Origin: Amanita rubescens
Lineage: Eukaryota; Basidiomycota; Agaricomycetes; Agaricales; Amanitaceae
Direction: 5' to 3'
Length of the DNA: 64,000 nt
Assembly: GCA_015039365.1 (NCBI GenBank)
Contig: WION01000246.1
Coordinates: forward strand, 1-64,000
Shown one piece after another: positions 42,116 to 51,621 of this stretch (positions within the stretch are counted from its first letter, which is position 1; the number at the start of each line of letters is the position of its first letter). The notes under the pieces were generated by a model that saw nothing but the letters and a program-made list of their open reading frames with translations, searched no databases and was not told the DNA's origin. The position numbers and the translations under genes are program-made.

Positions 42116-42443
42116 TGTAACGTTCTTACTGAAAGGAACCTAATAAGGTTCCAACTTAATCACCCCTTGCGTCTTGCACTGAATCAACGTGTATATGTGA
42201 TACCGTGCGGTGTACGCGAGTGGGGTAAAGTAAGGTGTAAGATCCTGTCACAATGTGTGACAACCTACCATATATGTACCATAACATAACTATCTACGAG
42301 AATAGAGGAAAACTATCTACAGGGAATAAATGAGGGAGCTAAACGTAGCTCCCATCCTCGTATTTGGAGATCCTCAAGGGATCTCCCATCTTGATGAGTA
42401 TCTTGATGAATATGTACGAGAGCTACATAGTAGCCCCGTTACA
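42116..42443 (-). repeat. 5' LTR of the hairpin-rich element
   Basis: 328 bp partner of 34261-34588. Immediately inside it, on the sense strand, is CTTTTTTGCACTTTC, shared in its first 12 bases with the equivalent position of Gypsy-2. Confidence 0.9.
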
Positions 42444-42838
42444 CCTGTCAAGGCCTTCACAGGTGTTCAATGGAGATGTGTATGCATAAATGGGGTCCCA
42501 GCCCCTGAGAAAGGTCCCGCATACACACCAGGTGATATGTGTAGCGGCCCAGCTGATCCAAAACAACAAGTGGTCAAACCAACTCCACATGCCAATAAAG
42601 CCCTATTGGATTTGCCCTCCATCCAAAATCAAACCAGGCTGCAGGTCCATGGTGGTACTGACATTTGAGGATGATGATGGCAAAGCCCAACAGGAGGTCC
42701 TCAGACAAAAGAAGGCATTCCTCTTCAGCAAGGCCTGTACCATGCATGCATGGACAGAGAAGAAGCCAATTAGAAACACACAGAAAGAGACTGCCCAAGT
42801 CAAGCCCACTGCATCAGCAAATTGGGGAAAAATCTGAC
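42444..42838 (+). pseudogene. LINE-like ORF1 remnant, 3' part
   Basis: It continues the remnant interrupted at 34260: KAFTGVQWRCVCINGVPAPE and, after a frameshift at about 42665, LTFEDDDGKAQQEVLRQKKA followed by LFSKACTMHAW. The FEDxDG..A...LF...W pattern recalls the RRM-like ORF1 protein of fungal LINEs, which would bind element RNA. It is broken by stops and by the foldback MITE that follows. Assignment is from family pattern memory only. Confidence 0.45.
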
Positions 42839-43120
42839 CTCATCTGATTGCATCTGACACTGCTGGAACACTGGCTGTCCAATTGTCTGATTGTCTAACC
42901 AGCACTGGAACACTAATTGTCTGACAGCCTGATTGTCTGACATTGTCTGACAACATCTGACACCTCATCTGGCACTTGTCAGACGTTGTCAGATGATGTC
43001 AGACAATCAGGCTGTCAGACAATTAGTGTTCCAGTGCTGGTTAGACAATCAGACAATCAGACAGCCAGTGTTCCAGCAGTGTCAGATGCAATCAGATGAG
43101 GTCAGATTTTTCCCCAATTT
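42819..43120. mobile_element. Foldback MITE, about 300 bp hairpin
   Basis: Positions pair as x with 85939-x. The outer ends are AATTGGGGAAAAATCTGACC and its complement, and the arms of about 140 bp meet almost without a loop near 42970. The arms are filled with TGTCTGA/TCAGACA words. It could fold into one long stem; no target duplication is clear. Confidence 0.85.
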
Positions 43121-43188
43121 CCTGATGTGCTTAAACCCCCATCATAGCTGTAGTATAGGTCTTTGCTTTACTGATCTGCCTCTCCTAG

Positions 43189-44042
43189 TAGTGTTTACAG
43201 GTCAGGTCAGGTCAGGTTAGGTTATTTGCCCAAATTTTGAATAACTGTGACTGTAACCGGTTATTGAATGACCCCTAAACCTAGTAACTGTAACCTGACC
43301 AGTTGTAACCGGTCACAACTGGTCAGGTTAACCTTGCATAACCAGTTATAACTGGTTAGAAGATGACCAGTTATGACCAGTTCATAACCGGTCATGACCA
43401 GTTAAAAATCTGCAAATAGAAATTGAAAATGCTCCACCAATTTCAGTCCCATCACCAGTGGAGTATTTTGCTATTCTTTCTGAGGGTTAGTGGCATGTAT
43501 GTATAGGATAATTTGCAAATAGACATAGAAAATCCTCCAATAATTGCAGTGTTGTCATTGGCAGAGTATTTTGCTATTTTTTCTGATGGTTGGTGGTGGC
43601 ATGTATATGATAATCTGCAAAATAAAAATAGAAAATGCTCTGCCAATTGCAGTGTCATTATTGGCAGAGTATTTTGCTATTTCTCTGAAGATTGTAAGGT
43701 AGAGAATTGGGAGGTATAGTGGTCATGTAGTCATCTTTTTCAAAATTTCTTTTTAAATTCATGGGTGTATCACTTTTAGAGCTCAAGACATAGGGTAATT
43801 CAAGATAATATAGACAGTGTAGTTCACAACAAATAACCCATTTCAAGTTGGTCATCATAACCGGTCATGACCGGTCATGACCAGTTATAGACCAGTTATA
43901 CCAATTGGGCCATTTGCCATAACTGTAACTGTAACTGATCACTGACCGGTATAACTGTGACCGATGGTCAGGTTATAACTGGTAGCGGTTAGGTCAGGTT
44001 ACAGTTATTTTCCAGTTATTGTGACCTGACCTGTAAACACTA
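43189..44042. mobile_element. Non-autonomous hAT MITE, 854 bp
   Basis: TAGTGTTTACAGGTCAGGT at 43189 and its complement ending at 44042 are flanked by the perfect 8-bp duplication TCTCCTAG (43181-43188 and 44043-44050). The termini match the 2.4-kb hAT element at 29558, so both were moved by the same transposase family. The interior has three tandem units of about 110 bp (43405-43720: CAAATAGA..GAAAATGCTC and GAGTATTTTGCTATT). Confidence 0.9.
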
Positions 44043-44050
44043 TCTCCTAG

Positions 44051-44420
44051 TTGGTGCTCTGGTCCCAGTATTTACTGACTTATTACTTTACAGCCCCCTG
44101 GGCTCTTGTTAGTTCTGGGTTTTTTATAGCAGAAGTTGAAGACAATTACAATGACAGAATACCAAATAGTTACATAGTTAAATGTACACCCTACCGTAGG
44201 CCAGTGGCCCAATGGGGTATAAACAAGGATTAAAAATAAAAATAAAATAAAAAAGAGAGAACAGTGGCTGTGCCACTGAAAAAAGATGTGATGTGACACA
44301 TTTGTAACACTACTGAGGTAATAACACTATGGTACTGGCATTGATATTGTAGTAATGGTGTCATGATAGTGTGCAATTGTTTCATGATCGTTGGGTCTCA
44401 GACTGACAATACTCCAACAG
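44051..44420. other. Flank with A-rich tail, possible SINE/LINE end
   Basis: No gene. A GGCCAGTGGCCC dyad at about 44199 and an A-rich run (44229-44258, AAAATAAAAATAAAATAAA) look like a retroposon 3' tail. There is no match to the sequence on the far side of Gypsy-2. Confidence 0.35.
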
Positions 44421-44692
44421 TGTAAAGTGGATAAGTTTATAATAGTGGAGATATAATCTCCGAGTTATTCAAACGCGCGGTGCACTGTACTGGGTGTATT
44501 CCGGTAGTGCTAATGTGCACGTTACAAGAATTGACTGCTTATCTAATAGGTATAAGGTGACTTAAGTAGTCACGCGTAACTATACTAATGCTATATACGG
44601 AAAGAGATAAAATTGGGAGTTAGACAAACTCCCCAGAGTCTTGAGCATAGATATATACAACATCCGGCTTCTACTGACGTACAAGCCTTACA
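44421..44692 (-). repeat. Gypsy-2 3' LTR (272 bp)
   Basis: TGTAAAG...CCTTACA in plus orientation. It carries three stem-loops: 44447-44461, 44557-44573 and 44615-44633. Confidence 0.9.
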
Positions 44693-44747
44693 CTCTCCCC
44701 TGCAGGATTGAACCTGGGAGATCCGATCAATTAAACTGACGTTGTGC

Positions 44748-46811
44748 TTAATCGACGTGCATGCTTGCATCGTTCTGAGAAGGTCCTTGGACGCGATGGC
44801 CTTGATGATGTCTTGCAGGTTCACTGGTCGATCCAGTGACGGTATTTGAAGAGTGGTGGTGAGGTGGTTCCTGACCGCGATCGGTGAAGGCCTTGTAGCC
44901 GCGTTTCTTTCTCTGAGAGCTCGACGGCCGGGATTCTCTAGGCCGTGAGGGGGGCAAGGTTGACCAGGGGGGCAGTGCTGGGGATGATCTTCCTCGAAGG
45001 TAATTCCTCGAGAAGTCCCACAGGTGACTGGTGCAATCGGATACTCGGACTCCGCAGCGGTGGAAGTGGAGCGCGAGTTCATCCCTAGTGAGCTCTCGGA
45101 AGAACGTGAGACGGATAGGGACATAGCCCTTCGGCTCGTCACGCAGGCTTAGCCGATCTAATGCCTCCTTGTAATCTCCGAGACGTGCAAACAGGCGGCA
45201 GGCAGTCCACCAGAACCACTCAGTAACCTGTGGTTCTTCAGGTTCTGTCATCTTAAGGAGTAGCCAAGCCGTGACGTCCTTCGCGTTCAGGCGGCCGTCT
45301 GGGTTTCGTCGCAAGAAGGAGGGTAAGCGGTTCTCCTCCGCCAGCTTTTCAATGTCGGGCTCAGCCCGAGCGCTAAGCAGGGGAAGGTACCCAACTCTTG
45401 TAGCATCTCGAACGGTCCAACGTTGAGCGTCCGATCGTTGGTCGAATGGGACAAAGGAAGCTTCCTTCGCCATCTGCATCGGGAATCCGCTGACCCATAG
45501 TCGATATCCTCTGAGACGGTTCGCCTTTTCGAACAGCGCTGAGCTACTACGATTCCAGTGTGTCGGGTCGCTAACGCAGACGTGACCGTGTTTGCTCTGG
45601 AATGCTTTAGAATCCTTGTCGAGACGGAAGGGGGTTTGATCTCCAATGTATTGACTGTTTGTCATCGGTTGAAAAGCATCTTCTGCCTTGGAAGGGGGAG
45701 AATCTTCCCCCTCGGGCGTATCGTGTCGATCTAGCCCTTCTTCATCCGGTATCGAAACCTCATCAGAGTCGTCCATCAGGTACATCTTGGGAGCTTTGCC
45801 GGTCCCTTTTACTCGAATGTTTGAAGATACGTCGCTCTGAGGTGATGGGGATTGCGGGGTTGGCTCAGTAGGAGGAGGTGGCGTGTCTAGGCCCGTAGCC
45901 TGTTCTTTTTCCTTCTCTTTCGCAGAGGAGGTGGGTTTGGCCGACGAGGGAGCAGGATCGGAGGTGGGTTTGGCCGTCGAAGGAGCAGGGCTTCCTTCGA
46001 TTCTAGATAGCAAGGATCGGTCCGGCTGTACAGGGACTGATGGCGGTTGGCTTCGTTCATATCCCCGTGCTGGAGATTGAGGTCTCCTGAATTCACTGCC
46101 CGTGGGTCTACCTTGGGTTTCTCCCCTACGGAAATGAGGCCCTTGGCTATTCAGGCGGCTTTCGAGCCGACGGTTCTTATCAAGTAACTCGTCTATGTCT
46201 CGTTCCAAGTTTTCGGCACGGCGGCGGTACCGGTCAAGCTCGTCCTTAAGAGCACCGACTTCTCGATCAGCAGATCGGATACCCGCTTGGTAGGCGTCTT
46301 CCCGATCTCTTCTGTTTTCTTCTTCTAGAACTCGACGCCAGTGTCGTTTCTGTTTGTCGATAAAAATCTCAAGGGCTCCGCCCTGAGTCTGTTTGGCTAC
46401 GTGTGCGGCGAAGTCCGCACACTCTTTGCATTTGGTGAGGTGGAGTAGGATATGAGTGGATTCATGTACTTCCCACTCTGGCAGTACTTTGGAAAGGAAA
46501 TCGGCAGCGTCGACGGGCCGGCGACGCGAGGAGAGTCCTCGGGATTCGTTGGGTGAGGGAGAGCGAGTGCGTCTCCGGCGATCTTTTTCCCTACCCGTGA
46601 CTTGCGGGGGTGAGGACAGACCGCGCTTTGAGCGCGTATTCTCGTTTTGCGAGGGTTGTCGGCTAAAGGTGAAGTCGCGCGATGTGGACATGAGGATGGA
46701 GTGATAAAAGAGAGGACGCGTGGGAGGTTCCCACAGCTGTCTTACATGGATCTCCCAATTTGGTAACTGGCGTAAGACGGGCCAATCGGGAGGGTACACT
46801 GCCACCGAAGG
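44748..46811 (-). CDS. Gypsy-2 ORF3: coiled-coil protein in the env position
   Basis: Open in the same frame as pol, directly after the pol UGA (46812-46814). The first ATG is 46691-46689 (MSTSRDFTFS), giving about 647 residues. The N-terminus is Arg/Ser-rich. A CxxC-containing segment (LTKCKECADFAAH, about 46420-46460) is followed by a strong coiled coil (about 46290-46150: GALKDELDRYRRRAENLERD), a long Pro/Ser-rich linker, and a compact C-terminal domain rich in Trp (TEWFWWTACRLFARLGDY, then LTFFRELTRDELALHFHRCG). No signal peptide or membrane span is evident. It is not a recognised envelope; a structural or targeting role is inference. It may be made by UGA readthrough, by reinitiation, or originally as part of the polyprotein. 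Confidence 0.7.
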   Translation of the reverse strand, partial: PSVAVYPPDWPVLRQLPNWEIHVRQLWEPPTRPLFYHSILMSTSRDFTFSRQPSQNENTRSKRGLSSPPQVTGREKDRRRRTRSPSPNESRGLSSRRRPVDAADFLSKVLPEWEVHESTHILLHLTKCKECADFAAHVAKQTQGGALEIFIDKQKRHWRRVLEEENRRDREDAYQAGIRSADREVGALKDELDRYRRRAENLERDIDELLDKNRRLESRLNSQGPHFRRGETQGRPTGSEFRRPQSPARGYERSQPPSVPVQPDRSLLSRIEGSPAPSTAKPTSDPAPSSAKPTSSAKEKEKEQATGLDTPPPPTEPTPQSPSPQSDVSSNIRVKGTGKAPKMYLMDDSDEVSIPDEEGLDRHDTPEGEDSPPSKAEDAFQPMTNSQYIGDQTPFRLDKDSKAFQSKHGHVCVSDPTHWNRSSSALFEKANRLRGYRLWVSGFPMQMAKEASFVPFDQRSDAQRWTVRDATRVGYLPLLSARAEPDIEKLAEENRLPSFLRRNPDGRLNAKDVTAWLLLKMTEPEEPQVTEWFWWTACRLFARLGDYKEALDRLSLRDEPKGYVPIRLTFFRELTRDELALHFHRCGVRVSDCTSHLWDFSRNYLRGRSSPALPPWSTLPPSRPRESRPSSSQRKKRGYKAFTDRGQEPPHHHSSNTVTGSTSEPARHHQGHRVQGPSQNDASMHVD

Positions 46812-49800
46812 TCAAACTCTCCGAAGTTCAGAGGGCTTGGTAACTCCTTCGAGTTCCAGGTAGTGATCCAAGGCTTCGAGATCATTGACCACATGTAGTG
46901 GTTCCCAGGTGAAATCACCCAGAGCCCATCGCACCTTGAATTTAAGGCGGGGCGTCCACTTGTGATCCTCGATGGCCTCTACAACCCATTCACGTTCCGG
47001 GTCCACACCGACGTCATAGTTCGTTTGCGATTCCCTTTTCGGGAACTTGTCAGGATCATTCCCAACGAATTGTTTTAGTAGCTTCTCGTGGAATACATCA
47101 TGCATTTTACGAGATAGTAAGTTGGGAGAGAGCTCCAGCTTGTAAGTTGAACTCTCCGGGTAAGCTTTGATGATCTTGAATGGTCCGATAAACTTCGGAC
47201 ACAGTTTCCTAGCACGTCCACGAGGGAGGTTAATGTTTTCCGTCGAAAGGAGCACTAAGTCGTCCTTTTGGAAATTTTGTCCGTCTCGTCGGTGCTTGTT
47301 AGCCTGTTTAGCCTGACGAGTTCTTTGTACGGTGATGTTGTCGAAGGTCTTGTCCAGTACGCCTGTGATCCGCTCGATGAATTGCTTCACGCCCTCTCGT
47401 GGGTTATCGAAGCTGGCGCCACGTATCATACGAGGTAGCCATCCATAGTTTGCTTCGAAGGGGGCGTGGCCAGTGGTTTTGTTGTGAGCAGAGTTCATGG
47501 CGAATTCCACCAGTGGCAATTGTTCCACCCAGTTCGTCTGGTAGTCATTCACCACTGATCGCAGAACTTGCGACATGGTTTGAATGGCTCTTTCCGACGA
47601 ACCGTCGGTTTGAGGGTGGTATGACGAGGACATCAGCAAACGCTGGCCTAGGATTTTGCTTAATTCCTTCCAGAATTGGGACGTGAACTTCGTGTTGCGG
47701 TCAGACACGATGGACTCCGGGATGCCATGAAGCCTGACGATCTCCTTAACGTATAATTCAGCCACTCGTTTGGCTGATACGTCGGTTCGCGTCGGGATTA
47801 AGTGTACCATCCCTGTCATTCGACAAACGACAAGGAGGATGTAGTTGAAGTTGTCTACTTCAACGAAGGGGCCAACGAAGTCCATGCCGATGCTTTCCCA
47901 AGGCCGTGAAGGGAATGTCATGTTATGGAGCCATCCTGGGCTCTTCTGTCGGGAGTGTTTCGTCGTCTGACATTTTCTGCATGATTTGCAGAAGTCATCG
48001 ACATCTTCAGCCATTGTGGCCCACCAGAACCAACGTCTGATGTATTTGAGCGTTCGCTCAGTTCCTAAGTGGCCGATAGTCTGGTGACAGGCGTCAATGA
48101 CGAGCCCTTTCAGAGATTTCCCTTTGAGCAGGCCGTCAGGGACACAGACGACTCTTGATCCCGTCCTGTTATTGGTCCAAAGCAGATCCTTCTGCTTTAA
48201 AAACTTGTTGAACCTGTCGGTATGTTCCCAGATATGAGCTAGGAACTTGTCCTTTGTGTACGACTCGGGAAAAGCCTTGAATATCGACTGGAAGCTTCCG
48301 TCGATAGGGTTGATATCTGGAGGATTCTCTGTCTCCGTTTCTTTGCTTCGAGATATATTTTGAGCTTCTACAGCTCGTTGTTCAACATGGTCACGGACCA
48401 GCTCCTTCCTCCCAGAAGTAGGATATGCATTCACTTTAAACGCGATCAACTCTGCTGTTCGAGCAATGGTGAGGTCATTACGCTCCGGATCCAGTCTGAA
48501 ATCCGCGTTGACGTATGCCGAAACATCGTGAGTTTCGTCCGGCTCATCGCTCGCAAAGTATCTAGACAGCGCGTCCGCGACAATGTTCTTCTCTCCCTTC
48601 AGGTACTGCATTTTAAAGTTGAATCTGGAGAGGTATTCCCACCATCGTGTTCTACGGTGGGATCGTGTCAGGGCCTCGTTGAAGAACGTTAATGCCTGGT
48701 GGTCGGTGACGATGGTAAAAGCGAGACCTAGGAGTTTGTCTTCCCAGCGCAGTAATGCTTCCAGGACGCCTAGTAGCTCTTGTTCCCAAGTGCAGTAATT
48801 CATTTGGGCAGGCGTGAATTTCCGCGAGAAGAATCCCGCGGGCCATATCGTATCCCAGGTCGGCCCTTGTCCGTACCAGCAGCCGACTCCTGTCGCAGAA
48901 GCGTCTGTGATTACCCAAATAGGGACGTCAAGTTTCCCGTTTATGGGTCGACAGACAATGTTCTTCTCGACCAAATTCTTGAGTTTCTTGAAGCAGAGAT
49001 CGTGGAAGTCTGTCCACACAAATTCTCTGTTATTACTGCACATTCCAGTTAATGGAGCAGTATATTCCGTAGCCTTTGGAATGTATTGAGTGAGGTATTG
49101 AATGACCCCGTTGAATCTCAGGACGTCCTGGTAGTTTCTGGGCGTTCGCCATTGTGTGATCTTGTCAACTTTCGAGGGATCAATATGTATTCCCTCGTCG
49201 TCAACTATGAACCCCAGACAGTCCATATTTGTCGAAAATAGGTCGATCTTTTCCGGGTTTCTGCTTAGGTACAACCTGAGCTTTCTGAGACAGTCAAAGA
49301 CCATCTGTAAGTGATCTTCGTGTTCCTCGCGAGTGTCTGAGAACACGAATATGTCGTCTTGATAGCAATGGACGAAGACGGCTGACATGTCGGCAAAGGA
49401 GAAGTTCATTAACTTCTGGAAAGTAGCGGGCCCGTTTTTGTCTCCCTGTTGCATTACCATGCTTTTCATGTTCCCGTAGATTGTGGAGAATACAGTCCGG
49501 GACTCGTGTTCAGGGGAGATACGGATCTGTTCGTAGGCGTCGGATAAGTCAATCTTCGAGCGGAATTTCGCTTGGGCCACATCGTTCCTAATTGTCTCTT
49601 GATCAGGCATGGGCGTGGAATCAGATAGTGTGTTATCGTTGCGTTGTCTGGCGTCAATGACGGTCCTTATTTTTCCGCTTTTCTTGAAGGCTATCAGCAT
49701 AGGGGCCGAGGAGGGTAGTTCCGTCCTGACCCAGTATCCCGCCTTTAGGTATCGGTCTACTTTCTCCTTGAGTTCATCTCTAAGTGGCTCCGGGCATTTT

Positions 49801-50024
49801 GCCGCTCTGTGAACGATCTTGAGATTCGGATTTATTAGTGGAATCTCGTGGTTGATTATACGTAGAGGAGGCATGGTTAACTCCTCTGGCGCTTGTAAGT
49901 CTTTTACTTTGTCGATCCATTTCAGGCGTAATTTATTTCTTTCCTCCGTCGTTATGGAGGTGGTACCCTTCCGCCCAACGTCTGCTGCTGCGGAATAGGG
50001 TTTCATATTCTCGGGTCCTTGTAG
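46812..50024 (-). CDS. pol: Gypsy-2 Pol: RT, RNase H, integrase, chromo-like C-terminus
   Basis: The frame continues from gag-pro through UGA (50025-50027); the first ATG is 50006. The RT shows IDLSDAYEQIRIS and the catalytic CYQDDIFVF (about 49350). RNase H shows VITDASATGVGCWYG, CTWEQELLGVLEAL and TDHQAL. The integrase zinc site is CHQTIGHLGTE to CKSCRKCQ, with the catalytic triad in MDFVGPF, SDRNTKFTSQF and SSERAIQTM. The C-terminal FKVRWALGDFTWEPLHVVND is chromodomain-like but divergent. It appears full length and without frameshifts. The start context suggests either readthrough of UGA-CUA or independent initiation. Confidence 0.9.
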   Translation of the reverse strand, partial: LQGPENMKPYSAAADVGRKGTTSITTEERNKLRLKWIDKVKDLQAPEELTMPPLRIINHEIPLINPNLKIVHRAAKCPEPLRDELKEKVDRYLKAGYWVRTELPSSAPMLIAFKKSGKIRTVIDARQRNDNTLSDSTPMPDQETIRNDVAQAKFRSKIDLSDAYEQIRISPEHESRTVFSTIYGNMKSMVMQQGDKNGPATFQKLMNFSFADMSAVFVHCYQDDIFVFSDTREEHEDHLQMVFDCLRKLRLYLSRNPEKIDLFSTNMDCLGFIVDDEGIHIDPSKVDKITQWRTPRNYQDVLRFNGVIQYLTQYIPKATEYTAPLTGMCSNNREFVWTDFHDLCFKKLKNLVEKNIVCRPINGKLDVPIWVITDASATGVGCWYGQGPTWDTIWPAGFFSRKFTPAQMNYCTWEQELLGVLEALLRWEDKLLGLAFTIVTDHQALTFFNEALTRSHRRTRWWEYLSRFNFKMQYLKGEKNIVADALSRYFASDEPDETHDVSAYVNADFRLDPERNDLTIARTAELIAFKVNAYPTSGRKELVRDHVEQRAVEAQNISRSKETETENPPDINPIDGSFQSIFKAFPESYTKDKFLAHIWEHTDRFNKFLKQKDLLWTNNRTGSRVVCVPDGLLKGKSLKGLVIDACHQTIGHLGTERTLKYIRRWFWWATMAEDVDDFCKSCRKCQTTKHSRQKSPGWLHNMTFPSRPWESIGMDFVGPFVEVDNFNYILLVVCRMTGMVHLIPTRTDVSAKRVAELYVKEIVRLHGIPESIVSDRNTKFTSQFWKELSKILGQRLLMSSSYHPQTDGSSERAIQTMSQVLRSVVNDYQTNWVEQLPLVEFAMNSAHNKTTGHAPFEANYGWLPRMIRGASFDNPREGVKQFIERITGVLDKTFDNITVQRTRQAKQANKHRRDGQNFQKDDLVLLSTENINLPRGRARKLCPKFIGPFKIIKAYPESSTYKLELSPNLLSRKMHDVFHEKLLKQFVGNDPDKFPKRESQTNYDVGVDPEREWVVEAIEDHKWTPRLKFKVRWALGDFTWEPLHVVNDLEALDHYLELEGVTKPSELRRV

Positions 50025-50027
50025 TCA
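50025..50027 (-). promoter_or_regulatory. UGA-CUA stop between protease and pol (candidate readthrough site)
   Basis: On the minus strand the junction reads CAT-TGA-CTA-CAA. UGA followed by CUA is the best-known leaky stop context in eukaryotic readthrough. Both flanks are open in the same frame. The alternative is a CGA-to-TGA mutation in a formerly continuous frame. Confidence 0.5.
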
Positions 50028-51192
50028 ATGAGAGCGTTTATACGGCACCGAGGGGCTAGGATTCCTCCCGTTGCTGCTGCTCATAGACTTGCGTGGTTGC
50101 GAGCTAAACCCGTTTCCTTTTGTGCTAGACTTGGTTTTATCGACGGCGTCACCCGTTTCCTCCCCATTTTTGGAGACAGGACTGCTAAAATCGCCTTCCC
50201 GGACTGGGAACCATCTGTCCTTCAACTTGAAGGATCCGTGTCCAGCATAATTCAATATAATCTTGTGTTCCTTCAGGAATGGTGTCCCGAGAATAACGTT
50301 GTAACGGTCAAGGTTGACCACGTCGAAGTATCGCATTTGTTTGAACTCCCCTACTTGGAGTTCTGCGCGTGCTCCATGATTAATGGAAGACCTTGATCCA
50401 GAGGTAGCCATTTGCAGTTTTATTGGCTTCTTGAGCTGGAACATTTCCAGCGCGAGTACAGACGCGAAATTGGCCGATATCATGTCGAGGGTACTTCCCC
50501 CATCCATTAATACGTGGGCCCTGTTGCCGTTAATCCGCATGTAACCTTCTATAACGCCCAAACGCTTGAAGTCTCTTTTCGGCCCATCCTCAAATCTGAG
50601 TGACCCGAATTCTTTGGTAGCTCGTTGTCGATACGCGACAAGTTCGCCATTCGTCTCATTAGCTTTGCAGGACTCCATACGTTCGTCGTCTTCTACTATG
50701 CGTGTTGTTCGGCAATCCCACACCATTGGCTCTGGCATGTCGTCCTGAGCGTGTTCGTCGACAGAGGAGGTGTCCTCGTATTCAACGCTGCTGCCTGGCA
50801 TTAGAGACCAGTCGACAAGTTCTGGCCTCCCACGAGATCCTGGCTCGTGGTAAACGACGACGTCGTCTTCGTCATCCAACGACTCCACGTAAGGCCTTAT
50901 AGCGCAAGCCTGGGGGCACCAGTCGTTCAGGGACAGATTGTCCGAGTCTGGGCCATTTTCTGCTTGTTCATCCGATTGATCCTCGTGATCATCATCTTGG
51001 CCTGACTCTGAATCTTCAGAGTCTCCGGTGTCAGCGTCTGCAGCATTGCCTTGTGCTTCCGCTTCCTCATCCTCGTCAGCAGGCTCCGCGTTGGCGGATC
51101 TGTTCTTGCCCGTCTTTTTGGGACAATCTTTACTGATGTGTCCTTTTCTCTTACAGTGGTAGCATTCCACTGACTTCGATGACGGGTCCGTC
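50028..51192 (-). CDS. Gypsy-2 gag 3' end (zinc knuckle) and protease
   Basis: The continuation of gag beyond the Copia insertion. The CCHC knuckle CYHCKRKGHISKDCP (about 51165-51120) is followed by a very acidic linker, then an aspartic-protease-like domain with VLMDGGSTLDMIS (about 50510-50470; the active site reads DGG rather than the usual DSG/DTG) and the flap-side segment VILGTPFLKEHK. It ends at the UGA-CUA junction. The Copia target duplication CCGTC lies at its upstream edge (51188-51192). Confidence 0.85.
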
Positions 51193-51599
51193 TGACGAAG
51201 AAGACAGGTCTACGCGAGAGCGTGTCCACAGCATGAGCAGGTGCAATAGCTTACCTATTGCGATATGATCTTAGCACTACCCTTCGGCGTAGTAGTGATA
51301 GTAAGAGGAAGAGAATGGATTATCCTATTCTACGATATAGGACAGGTTTATATACTAAGAGAGAACAAATATGTGTCTACATATGTGTAAGCGTATAGTA
51401 TAGATGAGAAGATATGGCGTGCTAAGCACACCATAAGATGTAATCATGAGTCTATCATGATGTCACTATGATATCATAATGAAGTCATTATGATGTCATC
51501 TTTATGTCATACATAAAGGATGACGCGAGCGATATGAGTAACATTGATTGTAGTCAATCAATAGTTAATCATTCTATAAATATAATTCTATATTTAACA
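51193..51599 (-). repeat. Copia 3' LTR (407 bp)
   Basis: TGACGAAG...TTTAACA in plus orientation. It is palindrome-rich in the 51440-51540 stretch (ATGATGTCA and ATGATATCA words). Confidence 0.9.
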
Positions 51600-51621
51600 C
51601 ACCCCTTCGCTTAGATATCCT

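Larger units (their letters stand above)
34261..42443 (-). mobile_element. LTR element without pol, carrying one giant ORF and a dense hairpin lattice
   Basis: LTRs 34261-34588 and 42116-42443 (328 bp each) have a single difference (a CpG) and are flanked by a perfect 5-bp duplication CCTGT (34256-34260 and 42444-42448). The minus orientation follows from a polypurine tract (GTGGGGGAGGA) abutting the left LTR and from similarity to Gypsy-2: both have AGTGCAAAAAAG-type sequence just inside the right (5') LTR. The interior has one ORF of about 1630 codons and about 2.3 kb of 3' non-coding DNA. No protease, RT or integrase is visible, so it depends on a helper, plausibly a Gypsy-2-like element. 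It is hairpin-rich throughout, including its LTRs. Confidence 0.9.
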
